In this document: positions 36,016 through 45,200 of the stretch, piece after piece
Layout: every line of letters begins with the position of its first letter
How positions within the stretch are numbered: the stretch's first letter is position 1
NCBI GenBank assembly: GCA_022448525.1
Contig: JAKVCX010000001.1
Span: 360,734-424,733 of the forward strand
Source of the DNA: Tenacibaculum sp.
GTDB taxonomy: Bacteria > Bacteroidota > Bacteroidia > Flavobacteriales > Flavobacteriaceae
Length of the DNA stretch: 64,000 nt
Direction of reading: 5' to 3'
Program-made: the position numbers and the translations under genes
Notes under the pieces: model-generated
Seen by the model: the letters and a program-made list of their open reading frames with translations, nothing else
The model's database searches: none
What the model was told of the DNA's origin: nothing

Positions 36016-37514
36016 TGGACAATTTAAATCTCAAATTAATCTTCCGTTTTGCGGGAATCACAGCAATACTGAATGGTATTTTTATGTGGTTAGCTATTCC
36101 TTTCAGTTTATTTTTTGAAGAAAAAGCTACCCTAGGAATTTTAAATGCTGGGATTATTACCATTTTTATAGGTCTTTTATTATTCTTTTTTAACAAACCG
36201 GATAATAATAATCTACAAAAAAAAGAAGGTTACTTAATTGTAACTCTCGGTTGGATAACACTGACCATTACAGGAATGTTACCTTATTTACTCACAGGAA
36301 GTATTCCATCCGTAGTTGATGCTATTTTTGAGACAATCTCAGGTTACTCCACCACAGGATCTTCTATTTTAACTGATATCGAAAGTACTCCTAAAGGAAT
36401 TTTATTTTGGAGAAGTGCTACCCATTGGATTGGTGGTATGGGAATTATTGTACTGACCATTGCCATTTTACCTTTATTAGGAATTGGAGGAATGCAGTTG
36501 TTTATGGCTGAAGCTCCGGGTCCATCGGCGGATAAATTACATCCTCGAATTACAGATACAGCAAAAAGATTATGGTTGATCTACGTAGGTTTAACTATTG
36601 CAGAGTTTCTTTTATTGAAAGTTGCTGGAATGACTTGGTATGACGCTATTAACCATGCAATGGCTACTGTAAGTACAGGTGGATTTTCAACTAAAAATGC
36701 AAGTGTTGCCCATTGGAATGGAATGCCTTTAGTACAATACATTATTATCTTTTTCATGTTTGTAGCAGGAACGAATTTCGTCTTGACTTATTTTGCATTG
36801 AAAGGAAAGGTACGCAAAGTTATTCAAAGTGAAGAGTTTAAATATTATAGTTTAGGTATTTTTTCTATTACCGCTATCGTTAGTTTGTGCATCATCTTTT
36901 TTAAAGATCCAACATTACAAACTTCAATTGATCACCCAATGGTACTAGGTGAAGTTGAAAGTGCTATTCGCCATAGTTTGTTCTCTGTAATATCCGTAGT
37001 AACAACAACTGGATTCGTTACGGCTGATTTTACTATGTGGAGTTTTTTCATCACAGGAATATTCTTTTCATTATTCTTTGTAGGTGGTTCTGCAGGATCA
37101 ACATCAGGTGGTGTTAAAATAGTTAGACATATCGTAATGCTTAAAAATAGTTTCTTAGAATTTAAGAAATCATTACACCCAAATGCTATTATTCCTGTTC
37201 GTTATGATGGTAAAGCTGTAAAACAAAACATTGTTTTCAATATTTTGTCATTCTTCATATTATATATGTTGATATTTATCGTTGGTGCCGTAATTTTAAC
37301 GCTTATGGGATTAGATCTAACATCTGCTCTAGGTGCTTGTGCTTCTTCATTAGGTAATATTGGACCAGCTATAGGAAGTGTAAGTCCAGTAGATAATTTT
37401 TCTCACCTTTCTTCTTCTGCTAAATTATTCTGTTCATTTTTAATGTTAATAGGACGATTAGAGTTATTTACTGTACTAATCTTGTTCTCTCCGTTTTTCT
37501 GGAAAAAGAATTAA
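36015..37514 (+). CDS. trkH: Trk-type potassium channel/transporter TrkH
   Basis: This 499-residue integral membrane protein mediates K+ uptake. The selectivity-filter loops of the four pseudo-repeats are visible: ISGYSTTGSSIL, TVSTGGFSTKN, VVTTTGFVTADF and ASSLGNIGPAIG. The THWIGGMGIIVL and VGGSAGSTSGGVK segments are TrkH family hallmarks. It is coupled to trkA by a 1-bp overlap. No terminator is obvious downstream; 224 bp separate it from the tail-collar genes. Confidence 0.95.
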   Translation: MDNLNLKLIFRFAGITAILNGIFMWLAIPFSLFFEEKATLGILNAGIITIFIGLLLFFFNKPDNNNLQKKEGYLIVTLGWITLTITGMLPYLLTGSIPSVVDAIFETISGYSTTGSSILTDIESTPKGILFWRSATHWIGGMGIIVLTIAILPLLGIGGMQLFMAEAPGPSADKLHPRITDTAKRLWLIYVGLTIAEFLLLKVAGMTWYDAINHAMATVSTGGFSTKNASVAHWNGMPLVQYIIIFFMFVAGTNFVLTYFALKGKVRKVIQSEEFKYYSLGIFSITAIVSLCIIFFKDPTLQTSIDHPMVLGEVESAIRHSLFSVISVVTTTGFVTADFTMWSFFITGIFFSLFFVGGSAGSTSGGVKIVRHIVMLKNSFLEFKKSLHPNAIIPVRYDGKAVKQNIVFNILSFFILYMLIFIVGAVILTLMGLDLTSALGACASSLGNIGPAIGSVSPVDNFSHLSSSAKLFCSFLMLIGRLELFTVLILFSPFFWKKN

Positions 37515-37600
37515 TTCTTCGCGAAAAATTCATAATCTCAAAAGAACCTAAATATCAGAAAGTTAAAAAAACCTCTATATTTAGTGCGGGGAAACATATA

Positions 37601-37738
37601 TTACTATTTTAATCACACTTATTACTAAAAACTACACGCTTAATACTTTTTAGAATCATCTCAGTACAGATTGATAGTAAATTTGTTTTGGAATTATATA
37701 AGAACACAAAAATTTTCAATAACCAAAACTAAATTATC
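37601..37738 (+). repeat. Duplicated upstream region, copy 1
   Basis: The 138 bp before the first tail-collar gene match the 117 bp before the second (38462-38578) in order and sequence. Shared blocks are ACACTTATTACTAAA, ACGCTTAATACTTTT and TTGATAGTAA-TTTGTT, followed by GAA-TATATAA. The gene and its regulatory region were therefore duplicated as one unit. Confidence 0.8.
37678..37685 (+). promoter_or_regulatory. -7 promoter element of tail-collar gene 1
   Basis: TAAATTTG, an exact TAnnTTTG match, lies 53 nt before the ATG and is conserved in the duplicated copy. Confidence 0.6.
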
Positions 37739-38434
37739 ATGAATTCAATTAAGAAAATTATCGGGCTTCTATTTATTTGTCTCTGTTTATCTAACACGGC
37801 TAATGTTAACGCACAGCAAACAGGATTTTTAGGGGAAGTTAAAATGTTTGCTGGAAACTTTGTTCCAAGAGGATGGGCACTTTGCCAAGGGCAATTAATG
37901 TCTATTTCACAAAATCAAGCATTATTTTCAATTATCGGTACAATTTACGGTGGAGACGGAAGGACTACTTTTGCCTTACCAGACTTACGAGGACGAGTTG
38001 CTAGAGGGACGGGAAATGGACCTGGCTTACAATCAGCAATTATTGGACAAAGAGGAGGTACCGAATTTAAAGTATTATCGATATTAGAAATGCCAATACA
38101 TAATCATGGTGCTGTATTTACACCTTCTGCCAGTGGGCCGGCAAATATAACAATCTCAATTCCTGCTGTTGACGATACAGGAAATACAGCTGAACCTGGA
38201 AATACGGCTTCATTTGCTAAAATTGAAACATCTTCAGGAGAAGAATTAAATGTTTACTCAACTGCTAATCCTGATACTACCCTAAGACCTTTTAATGCAA
38301 CTGCACAAATAACTGCTTCAGGAACTGTTACTGTAGGAAATGCAGGTGGAAGTCAGGCATTTGATAATAGACAACCTTTTACAACTATCAATTACATTAT
38401 CTGTACTGAAGGAGTATATCCTTCTAGAAACTAA
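37739..38434 (+). CDS. Secreted phage-tail-collar-domain protein, copy 1
   Basis: This 231-residue protein has a signal peptide (about residues 1-25, ending NVNAQ). A tail-collar domain (PF07484 type) follows: GFLGEVKMFAGNFVPRGW, ALCQGQLMSIS, FSIIGTIYGGDGRTTFALPDLRGRV and GQRGGTEFKVL. The C-terminal half is a repetitive Ser/Thr/Ala/Gly-rich beta region ending INYIICTEGVYPSRN. Homologues such as the microcystin-dependent protein MdpB are chromosomal, non-phage proteins of unclear function. The signal peptide argues for a surface or secreted role. It has a tandem near-copy downstream. Confidence 0.88.
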   Translation: MNSIKKIIGLLFICLCLSNTANVNAQQTGFLGEVKMFAGNFVPRGWALCQGQLMSISQNQALFSIIGTIYGGDGRTTFALPDLRGRVARGTGNGPGLQSAIIGQRGGTEFKVLSILEMPIHNHGAVFTPSASGPANITISIPAVDDTGNTAEPGNTASFAKIETSSGEELNVYSTANPDTTLRPFNATAQITASGTVTVGNAGGSQAFDNRQPFTTINYIICTEGVYPSRN

Positions 38435-38461
38435 AAAATAAATGTTTTTAGACAACACCCA

Positions 38462-38578
38462 TTACTATTAGAATTACACTTATTACTAAAGAGTTTACGC
38501 TTAATACTTTTGAAGATTATATCAATAATTTTTGATAGTAAGTTTGTTCAGGAACTATATAAAAATTAAAACTCAATT
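38462..38578 (+). repeat. Duplicated upstream region, copy 2
   Basis: Second copy of the promoter-containing region described for 37601-37738. It begins ATTACTATTAGAATTACACT and keeps the ACGCTTAATACTTTT block and the -7 box. Confidence 0.8.
38539..38546 (+). promoter_or_regulatory. -7 promoter element of tail-collar gene 2
   Basis: TAAGTTTG matches TAnnTTTG exactly and occupies the same place as the box of copy 1, 32 nt before the ATG. Confidence 0.6.
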
Positions 38579-39271
38579 ATGAAATCAATTAAAAAACTTA
38601 TAGGGCTTTTATTCGTGTGTTTGTTTTTATCAAATACATCTGTGAGCGCACAACAAGAAGGATTCTTGGGGGAAGTAAAAATGTTTGCTGGAAACTTTGT
38701 TCCAAGAGGATGGGCATTATGTCAAGGCCAATTAATGTCAATCTCGAGTAATACTGCATTATTCTCTATCATTGGGACAATTTACGGAGGAGACGGAAGA
38801 ACAACGTTCGCTTTACCTGACTTAAGAGGTAGAGTCGCTAGAGGTACGGGAAATGGACCTGGACTTCAGCCCGCTATTATTGGACAAAAAGGTGGTACTG
38901 AATTTAAAGTACTTTCGTTATTAGAAATGCCAATACACAATCATGGTGCTGTATTTACACCTTCTGCAAATGGTCCTACTAACATTAGTATCTCTATACC
39001 AGCAGTTGATGATACAGGTAATACTGCTGAGCCAGGAAATACTGCTTCTTTTGCAAAAATTGAAACATCTTCTGGTGAGGAATTAAATGTTTACTCTACT
39101 GCAAATCCTGATACTACCTTAAGACCTTTTAATGCAACTGCACAAATAACTGCTTCAGGGACAATATCAGTAGGTCAAGCTGGAGGAAGTCAGGCATTTG
39201 ACAATAGACAACCTTATACAACTATCAACTATATTATTTGTATTCAGGGGTTATTTCCTTCAAGAAATTAA
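38579..39271 (+). CDS. Secreted phage-tail-collar-domain protein, copy 2
   Basis: This 230-residue protein is nearly the same as the preceding one, with roughly two dozen amino-acid differences by eye, most in the signal peptide and at scattered conservative positions. The collar core (FVPRGWALCQGQLMSIS, GGDGRTTFALPDLRGRV) is unchanged. The C-terminal region also matches, except for changes such as ISVGQAGG for VTVGNAGG. Many differences in the DNA are silent, so the duplication is not brand new and both copies are under protein-level constraint. Confidence 0.88.
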   Translation: MKSIKKLIGLLFVCLFLSNTSVSAQQEGFLGEVKMFAGNFVPRGWALCQGQLMSISSNTALFSIIGTIYGGDGRTTFALPDLRGRVARGTGNGPGLQPAIIGQKGGTEFKVLSLLEMPIHNHGAVFTPSANGPTNISISIPAVDDTGNTAEPGNTASFAKIETSSGEELNVYSTANPDTTLRPFNATAQITASGTISVGQAGGSQAFDNRQPYTTINYIICIQGLFPSRN

Positions 39272-39327
39272 ATTGAAATATCAAAAAACAATTAACAATT
39301 AATTAACGCTACTGTATTTTATTTGAG

Positions 39328-39335
39328 TACTTTAG
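39328..39335 (+). promoter_or_regulatory. Candidate -7 element of the T9SS cargo gene
   Basis: TACTTTAG is followed by C, 30 nt before the ATG at 39366. It differs from TAnnTTTG at one position and shares CTTTAGC with both susC promoters. Confidence 0.4.
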
Positions 39336-39365
39336 CGTTAATTAACTTATAATCTATATAATAAT

Positions 39366-41519
39366 ATGCGTAAAACTTTACTTTTTATATGTTTTGTAGC
39401 GTTTTGTAGTTTTCAGATACAAGCGCAATGGAGTTTAGGAGATATTGCATTCTCTGGTTATCAAGCTGATAATGCTGGAAACCCTTCTGGAGAAGCTGAT
39501 CAATTTTCTTTTGTCTTATTAAGAGATGTTAGCTCGGGTGAATCAATTGCTTTTACTGAAAACGGCTGGCAAGCAGCTGGAGATTTCAGAGCAGGTGAAA
39601 ATACTGTTACACTTACCTTTACGGCTGCCTTTTCAAGAGGTACAGAAATTTCAATTGATGCAACTTTAAATGCAAAATTAGCCGACAACACCTTAGTAGG
39701 AACTACTACTGGAAGTGCAATGTTATTTAGTACTTCTGGAGACCAAATTTTTGCATATGATCCAGGAAACATTCCTAATTCTAATGCTAATCAATCTGGT
39801 TTCATTGCAGCAATTCAAATGAATGGTGATTGGGATGCAGATGCTAGTTCTACTACAACCTCAGCTCAACCTTCAGTTTTCACAACTCTTCCTAATTCAT
39901 CTATTGCAATCACAACTGAAGTAGATAATGCTATTTTCAACTGTGCTTCCGGAGCTACTATTAAAGGAAGTCCAGCTGTGCTTAGGGCGTCATTACACGA
40001 TCAAACAAACTGGTCTACAAATAATACAACTCCTTTTGATCAACCAACTTCATGTGGGTATGAAGTTGTTTATATTTGGAGTGGAGGATCAGATAGCGAC
40101 TGGGCTACAGGATCTAATTGGGAAGGTGGTGTTGCGCCAGGAACATCAGATAATGTTGAAATTCCAAATACTGTAACGAATTACCCAACAATTTCTTCTG
40201 CAGTAACAGTTAACTCAATGCAAATTGCTTCAGGTGCTTCTGTAATCGCAAACGCGGCTGTTACCGGAAATGTTACTTACACAAGAAACTTACCTACAAC
40301 AAACTGGTATTTAGTGTCTGCTCCTGTATCAGGAGAAACTCAAGAGGACGTAATTGCAAATCATACATTTGCTACAGGAACAGGAAGTAATATTGGAATT
40401 GGAGCATTTACAAATAACGGAGCTTCTCCATGGGTTTACGCAACTGCTGCAACTACAGGAGCTTTAACTTCTGGATTAGGTGTTTCTATGAAATTAGCTG
40501 CTGCGGGTGATGTAACTATCACAGGTACAATGAACAGTTCAAATGTAATCTTCCCTGTAAATACAGGAACAAGAAATAACTTTAATTTGGTAGGAAACCC
40601 ATTTACATCTTATGTAAACTCTGCTACATTTGCTTCAGCAAACACTGGTTTATTAAGCGAAGAAACTGTATGGTTATGGAACGGAACAGCTTATGCTACT
40701 TATAATGCAATGACTCCAATCGAAATTGCGCCTGCACAAGGATTCTTCGTTGATGCTAGTGGAGCTGGAAATATAACTTTTGCTACTTCTAACCAAAGTC
40801 ACCAAGGAACTGATACTTTCTCAAGACAAGAACCAAATCCATCATTTGAATTATTCATAGATAATGGAACTGAAAACACAAGTACTAAAGTTTTCTATGC
40901 AAACAATAAGTCTGCTGGTTTTGATAACGGTTACGATTCGAAAATGTTTGGAGGTATTGCAAAGGACTTTGCTGTTTTCACTCAATTAGTTGCTAACGAT
41001 CAAGGAAATAAATTAGCTATTCAAACTTTACCTAACGCAGATCATGCTACTATGGTTATTCCTGTAGGTTTAATTGCAAAGGATGGTGAAGAAATTACCT
41101 TCTCTATTACGTCTGCTAATTTACCGAATGGAATTGATATTTACTTAGAAGATAGAGTTAACAACACTTTTGTTAATCTTTCTGAAGGAGATCACACTAT
41201 TACTACTAAATCTGCTTTAAACGGTATTGGACAATATTACATCCATGCTAATTCAGCTAAATTAAGTAATTCCGATATCTCTCAAAACATCGATAATGTA
41301 AGTATTTACAAATCTTCTAAAAATGAAATTACAGTTGCTGGTTTACAAGCTCAAGCAAATGTAAAAGTATTCTCTTTGTTAGGGGAAGAATTAATTAATA
41401 CTGATATTAACTCTAACGGAGTAAGTAAAGTTGCTTTACCTAATCTTTCAACTGGAGTTTACGTTGTAAAACTAAATTCAGTTTTAGGTAATATCACGAA
41501 GAAAATCATTTTAGAATAA
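39366..41519 (+). CDS. Secreted T9SS cargo protein with type A sorting domain
   Basis: This 717-residue protein has a signal peptide at 1-20 (QIQA/Q). The N-terminal region (about 22-230, WSLGDIAFSGYQADNAGN ... EQFSF-type core) is a beta domain seen in other extracellular proteins. A second module from about residue 236 (IWSGGSDSDWATGSNW ... NFNLVGNPFTSYV ... FDNGYDSKMFGG) is shared with the metalloprotease at 42299. The last 75 residues (SIYKSSKNEITVAGL ... NLSTGVYVVKLNSVLGNITKKIIL) are a T9SS type A C-terminal sorting signal. The protein should be exported through the outer membrane and attached or released. Its enzymatic role is unknown. Confidence 0.85.
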   Translation: MRKTLLFICFVAFCSFQIQAQWSLGDIAFSGYQADNAGNPSGEADQFSFVLLRDVSSGESIAFTENGWQAAGDFRAGENTVTLTFTAAFSRGTEISIDATLNAKLADNTLVGTTTGSAMLFSTSGDQIFAYDPGNIPNSNANQSGFIAAIQMNGDWDADASSTTTSAQPSVFTTLPNSSIAITTEVDNAIFNCASGATIKGSPAVLRASLHDQTNWSTNNTTPFDQPTSCGYEVVYIWSGGSDSDWATGSNWEGGVAPGTSDNVEIPNTVTNYPTISSAVTVNSMQIASGASVIANAAVTGNVTYTRNLPTTNWYLVSAPVSGETQEDVIANHTFATGTGSNIGIGAFTNNGASPWVYATAATTGALTSGLGVSMKLAAAGDVTITGTMNSSNVIFPVNTGTRNNFNLVGNPFTSYVNSATFASANTGLLSEETVWLWNGTAYATYNAMTPIEIAPAQGFFVDASGAGNITFATSNQSHQGTDTFSRQEPNPSFELFIDNGTENTSTKVFYANNKSAGFDNGYDSKMFGGIAKDFAVFTQLVANDQGNKLAIQTLPNADHATMVIPVGLIAKDGEEITFSITSANLPNGIDIYLEDRVNNTFVNLSEGDHTITTKSALNGIGQYYIHANSAKLSNSDISQNIDNVSIYKSSKNEITVAGLQAQANVKVFSLLGEELINTDINSNGVSKVALPNLSTGVYVVKLNSVLGNITKKIILE

Positions 41520-41540
41520 TTTAATTCCCTACTACATATC

Positions 41541-41708
41541 ATGAAGAACAATAAAATAAATAAAGAAGAGATTTCAAGAAAAGAAGCTCTTAAAAAGATA
41601 GGAAACTATGGTAAGTATACAGCTCTGACTGCATTAGGTACTTACTTAATTTTAAATCCTAAGAAAGCACAAGCTGCATCACCAGAACAACCAGGTGATG
41701 GATTTTAA
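41541..41708 (+). CDS. 55-residue small protein with signal-like helix
   Basis: A complete ATG-to-TAA frame of 55 residues starts 21 bp after the T9SS cargo gene and is followed by a strong terminator. It has a charged N-terminal part (MKNNKINKEEISRKEALKKI), a hydrophobic stretch (YTALTALGTYLILNP), and KKAQA/ASPEQPGDGF, where AQA/A looks like a signal-peptidase I site. Cleavage would release a 10-residue Gly/Pro-rich tail. Similar ISRKEALKK-type small proteins occur in other Flavobacteriaceae to my recollection. It might be a small exported peptide or a modified-peptide precursor; its function is unknown. Confidence 0.7.
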   Translation: MKNNKINKEEISRKEALKKIGNYGKYTALTALGTYLILNPKKAQAASPEQPGDGF

Positions 41709-41730
41709 ATAAAAACACCAAATCATTACA

Positions 41731-41760
41731 AAAACCTCAAGAAAACTCTTGAGGTTTTTT
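41731..41760 (+). terminator. Rho-independent terminator after the small protein gene
   Basis: AAAACCTCAAGA pairs with TCTTGAGGTTTT around a 4-nt loop and is followed by T residues. It ends the transcript of the T9SS cargo and small-protein genes. Confidence 0.9.
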
Positions 41761-42298
41761 ATTTTTAAAAAAATAAACTCTATTTATTTGTGATTTTTAA
41801 AATATTTTTTTATCTTAGATGAACAAACCCGCTAGATGAGAAAAAACAATAACCAAGCTTTATCTTATCTTTATTTGACCTTAAACAGACTAACCATCTG
41901 TAGAATTGTTTAACCCATAAAAAACCCCCAAATTATGAATAAAACAGTTTTTAATTATTCTTAACTTTTTTTTAGTTACACACCTCTCACCATTGATTTT
42001 ATAATTCCCTATCCCCTAGTGTAATCACTTAATTATTTAAGTGCAATGGATTCGTAGTAATTATGAATAAAAATAAAACGTTTTTCGTTGCTGACGTTTA
42101 ATTTGAATCGTTACAAGTTTTACTTATGTAAATCAACCCGCATTTGTAATATCAACCACTTATAACTGTATCAAAGGTGCTCTTAGTATTGTAATACTTA
42201 CAATTATTTATTATATCAAACAACCCCGCAATTGTATGACTTTGGCGAGTGCACAATAGCAGGGTCTGGAATAGTCAATCTTAATTTCGACCATTATT
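41761..42298. other. Non-coding interval with hairpin and short repeats
   Basis: No gene-sized reading frame was found in these 538 bp. AACCCGC-type motifs occur three times (41826, 42135 and 42222). Two nearby ATGAATAAAA segments (starting at about 41936 and 42063) open frames of only 9 and 12 codons. CCCCGCAATTGT (42224-42235) and ACAATAGCAGGG (42253-42264) can pair at 10 of 12 positions. The interval may hold an RNA leader or promoter for the metalloprotease, or decayed gene remnants. Confidence 0.5.
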
Positions 42299-45200
42299 AT
42301 GTATAAGGAATATCATTCTTTAAACATTGTAACAATGTTTAAAATGGTATTAAGATATTATAATTGTATCTTTTTATCATCTAAAGTTGAGGGTGTAAGT
42401 AAATTTACACAAAAAAAATCAGATAACAACCAATTTACGACAAAATTAGTTCATTCCACTAGTGGAAAGATTAATACCATTTCCAACAAAAAATGGATTG
42501 CATTTGTAGTTTTATTTCTTTTATCGTCATTTATTTTAGAGGCACAATTAAAACATGACAATTATGAAGTTTGTGCACATGACAAACACGAAGAAACCAT
42601 AAATTACAAACGTGGATTATACAGTAACTTTATACATGTTAAAACAACAAAGAGAACAGAAAAGCTAGCATTGCCTGTTGTTTTACATATTGTTCGTAAA
42701 TCGAACGGTACAACTGACTATAACCTTCAGCAACTTTTAAACAATATTCCGTTTGGATTCGCTACGATAAACAAATATTCGAAACCACTAAACATTCGAT
42801 TTTATTTGGCGAAAGTAAATTATATTGACTCAGATGCGCTTTATGAGAAAAACGCAACCCGAGTAGATTATGTTCCCCACTTGAATACTTTAAGTACTAA
42901 TTTTTTCATTATTAACAAGGGTGGAAACTTTTCTTCTACCCCGAATTCCCCAAGCACTCCGAATGCAATTTTCTTTTCTAAATCCACTTTTGGTTCCCCA
43001 TCAAGAAAAGTGCATTCAACTCTTCCTCATGAAATAGGACATTATTTTGGTTTAATGCATACCCACGCGAGTACTGAACATGGTAACACTTATCCCCTAG
43101 CTGAAAATGTTTCCCGCCATGGAGAGAACTCAAATTGTAGTGAAACTGGAGATTATTTATGCAGCACTCCTGCAGATCCTCATAATAGTTCTCACGAAAT
43201 GGATAAGCATGGTAAATCATATAATCCTGACAAAACCAACTTAATGTCCTATTACAGGGAAGAAAGAAGTTCTTTTACCGAAGAACAGATTAACATAATG
43301 AATAATGCAATTGAATACCGATTAAACGATACTAGATATGATATTGATGGTTATGAAATGAATACTGTAATTGATTCTCCACAAATTACTTTATCTGAAA
43401 ATACCGGCTTACATAACAGAATAGAGTGGACTAACGTTGACCATAATAATGGATATATCATTGAAAGATCAATTAATTCTGATTCTTCAGAAATAGCTTT
43501 TGAAGAAATCGCTGGTGTTTCAAAAAACACATCTGTATTTACTGATAACAATATTACTTCTAACACGAACTATAGATATAGAGTGATTCCTGTAGATTCG
43601 CCTGAGAGCTACAGTAATATTGTAGAGATTAACGCTAAAAACATTTATTGTAATCCAACAAATACTTGTAACTACTTCGGTTTTACTCCAGAAAGAATTA
43701 CTCTTAAAACACAAGATAAAATACTAATTGATTACGCAAACATTCCTTGTAATACTAATGTGAATGTCGCTAATTATAAACATGTAGAACTTAAAACGAA
43801 TACTGTATTAAATCTTGACATAGATCAATCTAGAAAACAAGAATTCTTTTATAATGTTTTTATCGATTTTAATTCTGATGGAGATTTTAATGACCAAGAT
43901 GAGTGGTTAATAAAAAATAACATTAGTACAGATAAATATTCCTTTAATTCTGATATCGATTTAACGGATAAAATTTTTAATCAAGGTGAGACTTCAATTA
44001 GAGTTATTTGTAGTTATTATAAAAACACCAATGGAACTTATCCAATTGAGAATGCGTGTGATGTTGAATTAGGTTTTACTCAAGATTTTAACATTACCTT
44101 ACTTGACAATCGAAAAGATGTAACTTGGTTAGGAACTACCAACAAAGATTGGTTTACAGCATCAAATTGGTCGAACAACCTTGTTCCCGATAATGCAACC
44201 AATGTAATTATTCCAAGCAATGCAGAACATTATCCAGTAATTAACGGTGAAATCAATTTCAACACTTTAAAAGTTAATTCAGGAGCTTCATTAGTAGCGA
44301 ATACAGAAATTCAAAAAGAAATTAGTTACGATAAGAAGCTATCAAATGATGGATGGAATTATATTTCTACTCCAATGGTGAATCAAACAGTTTCTAATTT
44401 CGTACAACTTAATAACCTTCTTGTAAATGAAAAAGAAGAAATAAGTCTGTCATATTTTAACACATTAAATAATACTTGGAATCCTTTTATGAACGATTCA
44501 GAAGAAGATCTTGAACCTGGTAAAGGATATTCTATAAAATTAACAGCTGGAAGAACTGTTACATTTAATGGAAATATTAAAACTAAAGACACTGCTATTC
44601 CACTAAATCAGTCACGTTATACAAATATGAACCTGATTGGAAACCCATATCTTTCATATATTGATTCAGAAGAACTGTTAGACAAAAACTCTAAAAGTTT
44701 GACAGAACAAACTCTTTGGGTTTGGAACGGACAATACTTCGAAGCTGCAAACAAACTAAATCCGATAAAAATTGGACCTGCGGATAGCTTTTTTGTTGAA
44801 GCTAGCACTGAAGACAACTTTGTTTTCAACACAACAGATTTACAGCAAAAAAATGAAATTATAAGTAAAAGAGATAGAGTTTTATCAATAGAACTATCTT
44901 TAGAAAACTCTACTCATAAACAATCAACGAAAATCTTTTATACTTCAAATACAAGTAATGGTTTTGATAATGGATACGATTCTAAGATTTTCGATGAAAA
45001 TGCAGACTTTCAAATTTTCACGGATCTGTTAGACACAAACAATCCTAGAAAATTAGCAATTCAAGCATTACCAGATTCTGATATTGAAAACTTTATTATT
45101 CCTGTAGGATTCAGAACAAAAGCAAGAGGAGACTTAACAATAAGTGCAAATGTTTTAAATCTTCCAGATAACTATGAGGTTTATTTAGAAGATAAAAAAA

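Noticed and set aside
37513..37530. Palindrome-like TTCGCGAA segment after trkH as terminator
   Set aside because: It has no loop and no T tract, so it cannot act as an intrinsic terminator.
37739..39271. Prophage or tailocin, suggested by two tail-collar proteins
   Set aside because: Both proteins have signal peptides, and no other phage structural, lysis or integrase gene is nearby. They are chromosomal secreted collar-domain proteins.
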